Origin: CAZGNZ01 sp964527215
GTDB lineage: Bacteria; Fidelibacterota; Marinisomatia; SCGC-AAA003-L08; JACNLC01
DNA length: 34,737 nucleotides
NCBI GenBank assembly: GCA_964527215.1
Contig: CAZGNZ010000042.1
Location: forward strand, 1 to 34,737
Direction: 5' to 3'
This document shows positions 25,001-33,065 of the stretch, one piece after another (position 1 is the stretch's first letter; each line of letters opens with the position of its first letter). The translations under genes were made by a program, and so were the position numbers. The notes below the pieces were generated by a model. It was not told the origin of the DNA and did no database searches. It worked only from the letters and a program-made list of their open reading frames with translations.

Positions 25001-28000
25001 GCAAAGCCGCCGTTTGTTTCCCAGGAATTAAAACCCCATACGTAATCAGGATGGTAGATGGATGGTACAGTCATGATCCCGCCCAGGCTGCCGTCGCTGC
25101 TGAGCAGGGTGATCATACTGGGATTGGCAATCGGCGGGGCGTATTCAAAGGAAAACTCACTGCCGAAGCTCAGGCCGAAGCTGGCGGAAATCATAATATC
25201 CATGCCGTCAGGGACACCGCTGTTTTCACCCAGTTCAAAACTGAAATAAACCGTTTCAGGACCAGCCGATAATCCACCGGTTCCCTGAATCACATCTCCC
25301 GCATCACAGACCGCACTTGCGTGGCACTCCGGATCATCGCAGTCCGTCAGTCCGTTGTTGTCATTATCGATCCCATCCTCACAGCTGGACTCGTTTACTG
25401 CGGGCTGCCAGCCGATGAAGCTGGTGGTTCCGTCGGTCTGCAGCAGATAGTTAAAAGTAAAACTGGGATTGATGCTGTTTATGAAGACATTTGTAATCTG
25501 GATCACAATGTAATTCTGGGTCAGTGCGGAGTAAAACACGAATAGGTTGCCAGGCTGAATTTCCAAACCTTCGGTCAACTCCCAGGTGTTGGCCGCCCAG
25601 AAAACTTCCATGTCATCAATGGCAGGCACCGCAGACACGCTTTCCAGGCTTCCGTTTACCTCCAGGAGCATAATCCATCCCGGATTTACAATACCCGGTG
25701 TGTAATCAAACCACTGTTCGCTGCCGAAATTCAAACCGCCGTTGGCACTGATGAGGATATCCATGCCGTCCGGTCCGCTTCCATTCAGTCCCAATTCGAA
25801 ACTGAAATAGGCTTCCTCAGGATTTGCCGACAGTGCACCGGAACCAAACTCCGGAATGGTGTAAATACAGTCGGGATCATCATAGCAGTCGGGATCATCG
25901 CAGTCGATCAGATCATCACCGTCGTTGTCAATGCCGTCTGAGCAGTCCGTTTCAGATTCGGGCGGCACCCATCCGCCGAAGTTGTTGGTCCCATCCGGCT
26001 GATAAAGGTAATTGAATGTGAAGCTGGGATTTGACCAGTCAACCGTAACACTGGTGATTTCCATGACGGCATAGGACTGGGTAGTGGCAGTGAAGATGAT
26101 CCAGATATCTCCCGTCTGCAGAGGGATGGTGCCGTTCACCTGCCACGAAATCGTGCCCCAGGTATACCCGGGATCGTCAATGGCGGGAACAGTTTCAATA
26201 CCGCTCAGGGTGCCGCCGGTCTGCCAGAGGGTGATCAAACTGGGCTCTTCAATTCCAGGGGCATATGGGAAATAAAATTCACTGCCGAATGCCAAACCTT
26301 CGTTTCCGGATATCATCACATCCATCCCGTCCGGACGACTGCCGTTGATACCCAGTTCGAAATTGAAGTATACGTATTCGGAAACGGATGACATCATTCC
26401 GTCACCGAAAACCACGTCGGTACTGCAGACCGGATCATCCGCACAGTCCGGATCATCACAATCCGTTAATCCGTCGTTGTCGTTGTCCAGATCATCGTCG
26501 CAGACATCTTCTGTGGCGGCCAGTTCTTCAAAGCTGGTGCTGCCGTTGGGCTGGTAATAATAATCGAAACTGAAACTGGGCATGTTCCAGCTGTTAAACA
26601 CCTGGGTTATTTCCAGAACCGCATAGTTATGAGTTGTTCGGCAGTAGACCACCCAGATATTTCCTTCAGCCAGAGACTGACCGCCGTTGCCGCCGGGCCA
26701 TTCCCATGATACCGCTGCCCAGTCATCGCTGACTTCGGGAACCGATTCAATCAGCTCCAGTGTCGAATCGGGTGATAAATAGAAAATCGGGCTGGGCGGG
26801 CTGAGTGACGGGTAATACTGACCGCTGAACCAGCTTCCTTCACTGCCGAAATTGGTCCCTTCATTTCCGGTAATCATGATATCCATGCCCGTTGAATCAC
26901 CGCTGTTGAACCCCAGTTCAAAATTGAAGTACATGGAATCGGGATGTGTCGAAAGATAACCGGTACCGGTGATTATTGCCAGTACACAGTCATTTGAAGG
27001 ATCGTCATCACATACGCCGCAGTCGTCTTCATAGGAATCACCGAAACACACACCGGCACAATCCATTGCCCAAAGCGGTTCCATGCCGGTGCTGCCGCCC
27101 ACACATTCCCCGCAATCATCAATAAAGGCTGAACCACCAGGTTCTCCGCTGCAGTCTGTCTCACAGGGTTCCAGTCCGGTATCACCGCCGACGCAGACAC
27201 CGCAGTCATCGATAAACGCGGTGCCGAAGCAAACTCCGCTGCAGTCCATTGACTGATTGTCTCCAAAACATTCACCGCAGTCGTCCAGCGCCCAACCCGG
27301 CTCCAGGCCGGTGGCACCTCCAACACATTGGCCGCATTCATCCAGAAACGCCAATCCGTCGGGATCCCCATTGCAGTCAACAAAATAATAACAGGAACCG
27401 TCATCAATATCCGCCTCCGGATCATAATTCAGCGCTGCCGGATCCGTACAGCCTTCTGTAAAATCAGAATCCAAAAAACTGGATGTGCCGTTTGGCTGAT
27501 AGAGATATTCAAAATAAATGGTTGGAGCCTCCGGATCAGGATTCACCTGGATTATTTCCATCGCAGCATAGCAATGGGTCGTGGTGGTATACACAATCCA
27601 GATCTGCCCTTCTCCCACCGGCATTCCGGCTGTTCCGCCGTCCCAATCCCAGGAATTGATCACCCATTCAGCATTCCCGTCATCAATTTCCGGTACGATG
27701 GTAAGATTTTCCAGACTGCCGGCTGTCTGGAAGAATAGCAGCTGGCTGGGCTCAGGAATGGCCGGTGCATAGGGAAACCAGTATTCACTGCCGAAATTGG
27801 CACCTTCATTGCCGGATACCATGATGTCCATGTTATCCGGAGTACTGCCGTTGATACCCTGTTCGAAATTGAAATATACAAACAAGGGGATGGATGAAAT
27901 CAGACCCGTTCCGGTTTGTACGCCCTGGCAGTTCGAAGCATCGCTGCAATCGGGATCCGCGCAGTCGACAAATCCGTCTCCGTCATCGTCAAGGCCGTTG

Positions 28001-29985
28001 CTGCAGTCAGCCTCCGTGTCCTGCGGCGTTTCACCGAATCCGGTCCCGCCGTCAGGCTGATAGTGGTAATTGAAACTGAAACTGGGCATATTCCAGCTGT
28101 TAAACACTTGGGTTATTTCCATTACGGCATAATTATGGGTTGTTCGGCAGTAAACCACCCAGATATTGCCTTCAGCCAGAGACTGTCCGCCATTGCCGCC
28201 GGGCCATTCCCATGATACTGCTGCCCAGTCATCGCTGACTTCGGGAACCGATTCAATCAGTTCCAGTGTCGAGTCGGGTGACAAAAAGAGAATCGGGCTG
28301 GGCGGACTGAGTGACGGGTAATACTGACCGCTGAACCAGCTTCCTTCGCTGCCGAAATTGGTCCCTTCATTCCCTGTGATCATAATATCCATGCCGGAGG
28401 AATCTCCGCTGTTGAACCCCAGTTCAAAATTGAAATACATTGAATCGGGATGTGTCGAAAGATAGCCGCTTCCGGTGACAAATGCCGGTACACAGTCATT
28501 TGAAGGATCGTCATCACATACGCCGCAGTCGTCTTCATACGAATCACCGAAACACACGCCGGCGCAATCCATTGCCCAGTTTTCCGTCATACCGGTGTTG
28601 CCTCCAACGCATTCGGCACAGTCATCGATGAAAGCAGATCCGAAACAGTCACCGCTGCAATCCATGGAATCGTTGTTGCCGAAACAGATACCACAGTCAT
28701 CCATCGCCCACTCCGGTGTCATCCCGGTGTTACCGCCGACACATTCACCGCAGTCATCAATAAATGCCAGACCATCGGGATCACCGTTGCAGTCGATGGA
28801 ATAATAACAGCTGCCGTCGTCCTGAGTGGCATCGGGATCATAGTTCAGGGCAAGAGGATCGGTACAGCCGGCTGTTTCGCTGCTGCCGCCAAAGTCCGTA
28901 GAGCCGTTGGACTGATAGTAATAATTAAAACTGAAACGCGGAGTGTCCCAGGAGTTGGTGACCTGAGTAACTTCCAGTACAGCATAATTCTGAGATGATC
29001 GACAATAAACTACCCAGATGTTCCCTGCAGCAAGGGGCTGACCGCCATTGCCGTTGGGCCATTCCCATGATACTGTCGGCCAGTCCTCAGCAACTTCAGG
29101 CACGGAGTCAATCAATTCAAGAGAACTGTCCGGCGACAGAAAATAAATGGGGCTGGGATCATCAAATGATGGATAGTAGAGCCAATTCGATCCATCATAA
29201 AAGTACCCGCCTTCGTTGCCGAAATTGGTTCCTTCGTTTCCCGTAATCATGACGTCCATCCCGACGGTGTTTCCACTGTTGAACCCCTGTTCAAAATTGA
29301 AGTAAACTGAGTCGGGATGAGTGCTGAGTGTCCCGCTGTACATGGTCAACCCGCTGTTTTGACATTCCGGTGCATCACTGCAGTCATCGTCATCACAATC
29401 CGTCAACCCATCATTATCATTGTCCAGTTCGTCATCACACAGGTCTTCCACATTTGACGGCTGTTCAGGAAACTCGGTTGAGCCATTTGTCTGATAAACA
29501 TAATCAAAAGAAAATGCATTGTCTCCCCATGGATTCACCTGAGTGATTTCCATCACGGCATAGCAGTGGGTGGTCCGCGTGTAAACTACCCATACATTAC
29601 CGGGCGCCAGCGGCTGTCCGTTATTGCCGCCGTTCCAATCCCAGGAAATTGAGGTCCATAGAACGCCATCATCCTCAATGCCGGGAACCGAGGTGACATC
29701 CTGCAGTGAACCGTTTTCAATCAGGTAATGGAGCTGACTTGGATTAGACAGGTTTGGGCCGTAGAACCACTCGCTGCCAAAGTTGGTCCCTTCATTGCCA
29801 GTTATCTGTATATCCATTCCCGTCGTATCTCCGCTGTTGGTTCCGGTGGCAAAATGGAAATATACAGAATCCGTATGAGATGAAAGCCGTCCGTTTCCAG
29901 AGATGACATCTCGCTGGTTTACTCCGGAAAAAACGCATGAAGTTATAATAATGATCAAGGTGATCCTGCAGACAGAACAGCGCAT
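22003..29985 (-). CDS. Giant secreted repeat protein with ten copies of an unrecognised domain and a T9SS tail
   Basis: 2660 residues, ATG behind GGAGG, signal peptide in the first 25 or so residues. Ten modules of about 150 residues follow. Each has a core like GMDIMISGNEGxNFGSE (x variable; near residues 62, 248, 533, 720, 1037, 1223, 1410, 1597, 1783 and 1972), a conserved central W, and NPSFTFNF-YQPNGST near its end. I do not recognise this domain. Linkers are of two kinds: CDDxxDNDxDGLxDCDDPDC, a likely Ca-binding Asp/Cys motif, and long Cys-rich runs (DDCGECVGGNTG, CGVCDDDPSNDC) with GCTDP...DDGSC. The end has an FN3-like region (about 2318-2398), a dockerin pair (about 2408-2460) and a T9SS type A sorting tail (YPNPFNP near 2580, then SGIYLAV). 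Surface attachment or adhesion is inferred. The stop lies inside a tandem duplication. Confidence 0.92.
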   Translation of the reverse strand: MRCSVCRITLIIIITSCVFSGVNQRDVISGNGRLSSHTDSVYFHFATGTNSGDTTGMDIQITGNEGTNFGSEWFYGPNLSNPSQLHYLIENGSLQDVTSVPGIEDDGVLWTSISWDWNGGNNGQPLAPGNVWVVYTRTTHCYAVMEITQVNPWGDNAFSFDYVYQTNGSTEFPEQPSNVEDLCDDELDNDNDGLTDCDDDDCSDAPECQNSGLTMYSGTLSTHPDSVYFNFEQGFNSGNTVGMDVMITGNEGTNFGNEGGYFYDGSNWLYYPSFDDPSPIYFLSPDSSLELIDSVPEVAEDWPTVSWEWPNGNGGQPLAAGNIWVVYCRSSQNYAVLEVTQVTNSWDTPRFSFNYYYQSNGSTDFGGSSETAGCTDPLALNYDPDATQDDGSCYYSIDCNGDPDGLAFIDDCGECVGGNTGMTPEWAMDDCGICFGNNDSMDCSGDCFGSAFIDDCAECVGGNTGMTENWAMDCAGVCFGDSYEDDCGVCDDDPSNDCVPAFVTGSGYLSTHPDSMYFNFELGFNSGDSSGMDIMITGNEGTNFGSEGSWFSGQYYPSLSPPSPILFLSPDSTLELIESVPEVSDDWAAVSWEWPGGNGGQSLAEGNIWVVYCRTTHNYAVMEITQVFNSWNMPSFSFNYHYQPDGGTGFGETPQDTEADCSNGLDDDGDGFVDCADPDCSDASNCQGVQTGTGLISSIPLFVYFNFEQGINGSTPDNMDIMVSGNEGANFGSEYWFPYAPAIPEPSQLLFFQTAGSLENLTIVPEIDDGNAEWVINSWDWDGGTAGMPVGEGQIWIVYTTTTHCYAAMEIIQVNPDPEAPTIYFEYLYQPNGTSSFLDSDFTEGCTDPAALNYDPEADIDDGSCYYFVDCNGDPDGLAFLDECGQCVGGATGLEPGWALDDCGECFGDNQSMDCSGVCFGTAFIDDCGVCVGGDTGLEPCETDCSGEPGGSAFIDDCGECVGGSTGMEPLWAMDCAGVCFGDSYEDDCGVCDDDPSNDCVLAIITGTGYLSTHPDSMYFNFELGFNSGDSTGMDIMITGNEGTNFGSEGSWFSGQYYPSLSPPSPIFYLSPDSTLELIESVPEVSDDWAAVSWEWPGGNGGQSLAEGNIWVVYCRTTHNYAVLEITQVFNSWNMPSFSFDYYYQPNGSTSFEELAATEDVCDDDLDNDNDGLTDCDDPDCADDPVCSTDVVFGDGMMSSVSEYVYFNFELGINGSRPDGMDVMISGNEGLAFGSEFYFPYAPGIEEPSLITLWQTGGTLSGIETVPAIDDPGYTWGTISWQVNGTIPLQTGDIWIIFTATTQSYAVMEITSVTVDWSNPSFTFNYLYQPDGTNNFGGWVPPESETDCSDGIDNDGDDLIDCDDPDCYDDPDCIYTIPEFGSGALSANPEEAYFSFELGLNGSGPDGMDILISANGGLNFGSEQWFDYTPGIVNPGWIMLLEVNGSLESVSAVPAIDDMEVFWAANTWELTEGLEIQPGNLFVFYSALTQNYIVIQITNVFINSINPSFTFNYLLQTDGTTSFIGWQPAVNESSCEDGIDNDNNGLTDCDDPECHASAVCDAGDVIQGTGGLSAGPETVYFSFELGENSGVPDGMDIMISASFGLSFGSEFSFEYAPPIANPSMITLLSSDGSLGGIMTVPSIYHPDYVWGFNSWETNGGFALQPGSIFAVFTASTQSYAILQITNVFVHEFNPSFTFNFLYQPNGSTYFDGWLPPVTENNCVDGVDNDLNGLSDCDDPQCHNSPVCGAEDVIMGSGSMGADPESVYFSFGMNSNGGSPVGMDIMISGNFGLSFGSESWFEYAPPIANPNLIMLLQAEGSLTDVISVPTIYDTEYYWAFNSWEVNGGTTLQPGNIFVIFSAEYQSYILLQITNVFVSEMNPSFTFNFLIQPNGSAYFGGWSPPGFESVCDDGIDNDNDGVLDCDDEDCYEDDVCLLNIPEYGSGGCFADSSSVYFSFDLNLNSGSPDGMDIMISGNFGVSFGSESWFAYAPMIPNPSLIMLLELNGSLTSIVNVPSIYTPGYVWAVNTWELNGGAAIQPGNVFIIYTASTHSYAALEITNVFLDEVNPGFTFNFLYLPGGSTWFGPAGILGCTDPEALNFNPLAYVDDGSCFYFIDCNGDPDGLAFFDDCGECVGGNTGMTENWAMDCAGVCFGTAYFDECGVCDDDPDNDCVPEDDCAGVPGGDAYLDICGVCVGGTTGLLPNESCVPSVLSIMDVPNDQGGRVYLTFQAAPADNSEPGRSTEGYSVERLDMIDNLPVWVNVESGYAYGQEVYVYEVPTLEDSSAVTDAITEFRVVAGMDEGTWLSDPAAGYSVDNIAPGAPYDLQGAFGQDGVSLSWSCLEVPDFNQFIIYRDDALIGTTSAAEWLDTGAELGSTAGYQISAMDTHGNESELSDGVQVTVGLRGDINNDGYRNVQDIVMIIDMILYEVGNDYERWAGDTNMDGDINILDVVVLMDIILYGDVQRCGQPGTASVFRQGSVVEIISDGQLAGFQLELSVAPDLAGHNLPDEWVLVYENNILLAYSNSAENDLSECRIVFDQSPEVNQVILADRSGTGLTPEVENLPTEFQMGEAYPNPFNPCTSIIYEIPIRSRVELRIFDLLGRPVDVLVNEIQSPGSYTVTWNGSNWASGIYLAVCSAIPEDSREGTLSRTQRLILVK
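26581..27072 (-). repeat. Internal near-identical segment of the giant gene, copy 1 (module 5)
   Basis: This stretch matches 28087-28578 almost base for base, with an offset of 1506 bp (502 codons). It covers most of module 5 plus the Cys-rich segment that precedes it on the plus-strand map. Most differences are single bases and many are silent. Other modules share only protein-level similarity, so this pair is a recent copy or was homogenised. Confidence 0.85.
28087..28578 (-). repeat. Internal near-identical segment of the giant gene, copy 2 (module 3)
   Basis: Partner of 26581-27072. The protein segments NFGSEGSWFSGQYYPSLS and SWEWPGGNGGQSLAEGN are identical in both copies. A direct repeat of this length within one gene makes loss or gain of a 502-residue block by recombination plausible. 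Confidence 0.85.
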
Positions 29986-30272
29986 GATTCCTCCAATGTG
30001 GTTATTTATTTGGGTGTTTAACCAGTATATGTCGATCGCGGATTGGGTAGTTTCGGATTTAAACTGGTTGGGAGAAGGTGAATTTTAACACCGTATGAAC
30101 TGGATACCAAGAAATCTATATCGATATGTCTTAAATATTAATCTGGTTGCTGATTGTCGGTTTTCGGGTTACTGTCGGCCGATGAAACTGACCAAGGTGA
30201 TTCCTGTCATTCTTCCGGCGGTTCCCGGAAATTCTGGTCCCAGGTCATTCGGCATCTGCCGTAATTTTAGCC

Positions 30273-31361
30273 ATGCTCAAGCTGCTCGATCGTTATGTGG
30301 TGGTTCAGTATTTTTCCAAACTGATCACATCCATGCTGGCATTTATGGTGATTTTCATCATTGTGGACGTGGTGGATCATCTGGATAAATTTATTGATTC
30401 CAACATGCCTCAGGATGCCATCTTCCGTTATTATCAGTTAACCCTACCCTGGTTCATCAGTATATCTCTGCCGATGTCCCTGCTGCTGGCTACCGTATTC
30501 TGCATGGGACTGCTGCAGCGGCGGCATGAAATAACGGCCATTAAGGCCAGCGGAATCAGTATCCGCCGGATAAGCATCCCGCTGCTGATATTTGGGATCG
30601 TATTCAGTATTCTGAGCTTTTATGGCGACAATTTGATTGTTGCCCCCTTCCTGAATCAGAGAGCGGACCTCGAACAGCAGTATTTTAATTCCAGCAAACG
30701 CAATAAAAAAATACGAAAGCAGGATATATTCCGTCAGATTGGTGAAAATGAAATTCTGGCCATCAAACGGTATTCATTTAAAAACCATACGGCATTAAAC
30801 GTCTCAATACAGAAATATTCACAAGGCTCACTTATTTCTCGTTTGGATTCACCTGCAATGACCTGGGACAGCGAAGCAGAGCACTGGCGGTTGGATCAGT
30901 ATCGAATCCGGATCTGGGATGAGAACGGCAATCCGGAATTCATTAATTCAACTTCGGACACGCTGCTTGAGCTGGATTTTACACCTGTTGATCTAACGAC
31001 GGAATCTGTTAAACCGGAGGAAATGAATTTTTGGCAGCTGGAACGATTTGTTCAGCGCTTGAAAGACAACGGCATTAAAGATCCCCGCTGGGAGGTAAAC
31101 CTCCATTTTAAAACTGCATTTGCCTGCAGCAGTTTCCTCATGATTCTTTTCGGCCTGAGCCTCAGTATAGGTAAGCCGCGAAGCAATATGGCAGTGGGGC
31201 TGGGGATGAGCATATTTATTATATTTTTGTACTATGCCATCCTGAAGTTCGGGCAGTCCCTGGGTTATGAAGGCGTTCTTTCTCCGTTTATTTCAGTCTG
31301 GCTGGGAAACATCATTTTCTTCGTTTTGGGAATATATCTGTTCTTCAAGACACGTACTTGA
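30273..31361 (+). CDS. LptF/LptG family lipopolysaccharide export permease
   Basis: 362 residues with the LptF/G layout. One transmembrane segment lies near residues 18-35 and two more near 59-80 and 100-120. A periplasmic beta-jellyroll-like middle spans about 125-275, and three transmembrane segments follow near 282-360. Typical phrases are LLDRYVVVQYFSKL at the start, LPMSLLLATVFCMGLLQRRHEITAIKASGIS and SIGKPRSNMAVGLGMS. With LptB it pulls LPS from the inner membrane toward the Lpt bridge, so the organism has an LPS outer membrane. Only one of the usual two partners is present here. The start ATG has no clear ribosome binding site. The gene is divergent from the giant gene, with a 287-bp shared upstream region. 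Confidence 0.93.
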   Translation: MLKLLDRYVVVQYFSKLITSMLAFMVIFIIVDVVDHLDKFIDSNMPQDAIFRYYQLTLPWFISISLPMSLLLATVFCMGLLQRRHEITAIKASGISIRRISIPLLIFGIVFSILSFYGDNLIVAPFLNQRADLEQQYFNSSKRNKKIRKQDIFRQIGENEILAIKRYSFKNHTALNVSIQKYSQGSLISRLDSPAMTWDSEAEHWRLDQYRIRIWDENGNPEFINSTSDTLLELDFTPVDLTTESVKPEEMNFWQLERFVQRLKDNGIKDPRWEVNLHFKTAFACSSFLMILFGLSLSIGKPRSNMAVGLGMSIFIIFLYYAILKFGQSLGYEGVLSPFISVWLGNIIFFVLGIYLFFKTRT

Positions 31362-31380
31362 GGTACTGTATTGCACATTT

Positions 31381-31480
31381 GAGCTGATTTAAACATTTTG
31401 CGTGAACGGATTCCGAATTGAGCTGATTTCCGGTGATCGGCATTTTTCAGTCCGCTGATTCGGATGTGTTCCAATGCTGC
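31381..31480. mobile_element. Possible IS21-type element end remnant
   Basis: gagctgattt occurs at 31381-31390 and 31420-31429, with cgtgaacggattccg between and ccggtgatcgg, then ccgctgattcgg after. Repeated short motifs of this kind resemble the multiple terminal repeats of IS21-family ends as I remember them. There is no istA or istB gene nearby. Low confidence. Confidence 0.25.
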
Positions 31481-31494
31481 GTCGGCAAAAATTT

Positions 31495-31761
31495 TCAACT
31501 CTCCGAATCTGTCTTTCCTGACATGACACTGAAATGGACCAGTCTTTTGAAATCTGCAAGATAACCGTATATAATACTCTTCAAGATTGTGGCTGTATCA
31601 TATTTTGTATTGCTACCAATGGGCAGATCAACGCTCTGATCAATCTGATGATCAAATGACAGCTGGTTTGATAAAAATTGATTAATGGGAAAAATACCAG
31701 CATGAATGGTCAGGGTTTTTGAGGTAAATTCAGAGGTTATTTCTAAAGGTTTATTCTTCAT
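31495..31761 (-). pseudogene. N-terminal fragment of a transposase-like gene (possibly IS1380 type)
   Basis: An 88-codon frame beginning MKNKPLEITSEFTSKTLTIH and containing KYDTATILKSIIYGYLADFK RL-type sequence. This resembles the N-terminus of IS1380-family transposases (an alpha-helical pre-catalytic part), which are normally more than 400 residues long. No DDE catalytic domain follows: a TGA ends the frame and the next 130 bases have stops in all continuations I tried. There is no clear ribosome binding site. The family assignment is tentative. Confidence 0.45.
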
Positions 31762-31931
31762 CGATTGGGTGATTTCTTTATAAGTTATTGCCTTTATATA
31801 TCGCAATGTAATTTAATAACTTATACACACCCTTTCGATGATTTCTATTTAGTATATGGGATTTTTAGGTAATATTATAATGCTTGGTTGCAATTTCTAA
31901 ATGTACATAATATTTATAGCAGATAATATTA

Positions 31932-31939
31932 CTAAATAT
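31932..31939. repeat. Target site duplication, left copy
   Basis: ctaaatat directly abuts the left inverted repeat of the IS1595-type element. The same eight bases abut the right inverted repeat at 33017-33024. Eight bases is the usual duplication length for this family. Confidence 0.85.
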
Positions 31940-33016
31940 GGCTAAGTTCTAGGTATTACAGCACACTAGGTCATAAATTACTTACATGAAAACAAGCGCA
32001 AAAATTCAAAATCTGTTTGGCCAGTTATCAGCAAAAGAGCAATCACAGGTATTAGAAGATCTCCTTCAGACTCATGAGTTAAAGGGGGCTATCCTGACAG
32101 AAGCCCAGGATATTGTAAAAACATCCCGTAAGAAAAAGCCATGCCCATACTGTAAAAGTGAGAAAGTGTATAAAAGGGGAAAACAAAACGGAGTTCAGAT
32201 GTACCGCTGCAATAATTGCACTAAGTGGTATAGCGAAACAACCGGAACACCTCTTCATGATATAAAGCTGAAATCAAAATGGCCGGCATATCTTCGTTGT
32301 ATGGAACAAGGTATGTCAATCAAGAAAACAGCAAAAGAACTGGGAATCAGCATCCAGACGAGTTTTGATTGGCGTCATAAAATATTGAGTTCATTGGACC
32401 AATATGTCCCGAAACGGCTTTCAGGAGTTGTGGAATGTGACGAGTTGGAGTTAGCTCTTAGTAACAAAGGTGAAAAGCAGTTAGAGAGAAAACCTCGAAA
32501 AAGAGGAAGTGATTTCAAGCGAAATCAGGGAAAAGGTGAAGTAACGGTTGTTCAGGTCGTCACGGCTGTTGAACGAAATGGAGATAAAATCTTGAAGGCA
32601 GTTGAATCTAAACGACTAAGTAAAAAGGAAATTGCAACTGCCCTGGATGGTAGATTGGCTGAAGGGGCCACACTGATTACAGATAAACACCCATCATATA
32701 TACCATTTGCAAAAGAATGTAAATCTGTAAAACATGAAACCATACTTGCTGATGATCATGTCGACAAAGAAGATAAGAAAATCAATCTCCAAAAAGTGAA
32801 TCACACTCATTCAGAACTCCGGAAATTCTTAACGCCATTTAATGGGGTTAGCTCAAAATACTTACAAAACTATCTGAATTGGTTTGCATATTCAGGAAAG
32901 CTTCGGGATACGAAAACTACATTAAAACAATGGCTAATCACTGCATTGCTTTCTGATCAGGCGTATCAGATGTTCTTATTGTTTAAACAGAATGCGGTCA
33001 TCATTAGAACTTAGCC
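31940..33016 (+). mobile_element. Complete IS1595-family insertion sequence (1077 bp)
   Basis: The element starts with ggctaagttcta (31940-31951) and ends with its exact reverse complement tagaacttagcc (33005-33016). It is flanked by an 8-bp direct duplication and holds one intact transposase gene. The right inverted repeat overlaps the transposase stop codon (33012-33014). Intact ends, gene and duplication indicate a recent, possibly active insertion. Confidence 0.88.
31986..33014 (+). CDS. IS1595-family transposase (ISXO2-like)
   Basis: 342 residues. An N-terminal zinc ribbon with Cys53, Cys56, Cys75 and Cys78 (CPYC and CNNC) is followed by a helix-turn-helix (SIKKTAKELGISIQTSFDWR, 111-130). 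An ISXO2-type catalytic domain starts at VVECDELEL with Asp152. The second acidic residue is Asp233 in LITDKHPSY, and the third position is in VNHTHSELRKFL (Asn272 or Glu277). The C-terminal GVSSKYLQNYLNWFAY is typical. The segment 160-185 is very basic. The frame is intact, with the ATG 46 bases inside the left end of the element. Confidence 0.92.
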   Translation: MKTSAKIQNLFGQLSAKEQSQVLEDLLQTHELKGAILTEAQDIVKTSRKKKPCPYCKSEKVYKRGKQNGVQMYRCNNCTKWYSETTGTPLHDIKLKSKWPAYLRCMEQGMSIKKTAKELGISIQTSFDWRHKILSSLDQYVPKRLSGVVECDELELALSNKGEKQLERKPRKRGSDFKRNQGKGEVTVVQVVTAVERNGDKILKAVESKRLSKKEIATALDGRLAEGATLITDKHPSYIPFAKECKSVKHETILADDHVDKEDKKINLQKVNHTHSELRKFLTPFNGVSSKYLQNYLNWFAYSGKLRDTKTTLKQWLITALLSDQAYQMFLLFKQNAVIIRT

Positions 33017-33024
33017 CTAAATAT
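33017..33024. repeat. Target site duplication, right copy
   Basis: ctaaatat, identical to 31932-31939, directly outside the right terminal inverted repeat of the IS1595-type element. Confidence 0.85.
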
Positions 33025-33065
33025 TTAACTCACCCTGTTTTGTAAACCATTTAAGAGGATTAGAC

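Noticed and set aside
23400..29500. CRISPR array or short tandem repeats in the giant gene region
   Set aside because: The repeats are long, in frame, vary by substitution as protein modules do, and are part of one 2660-codon gene. There are no constant short repeats with unique spacers.
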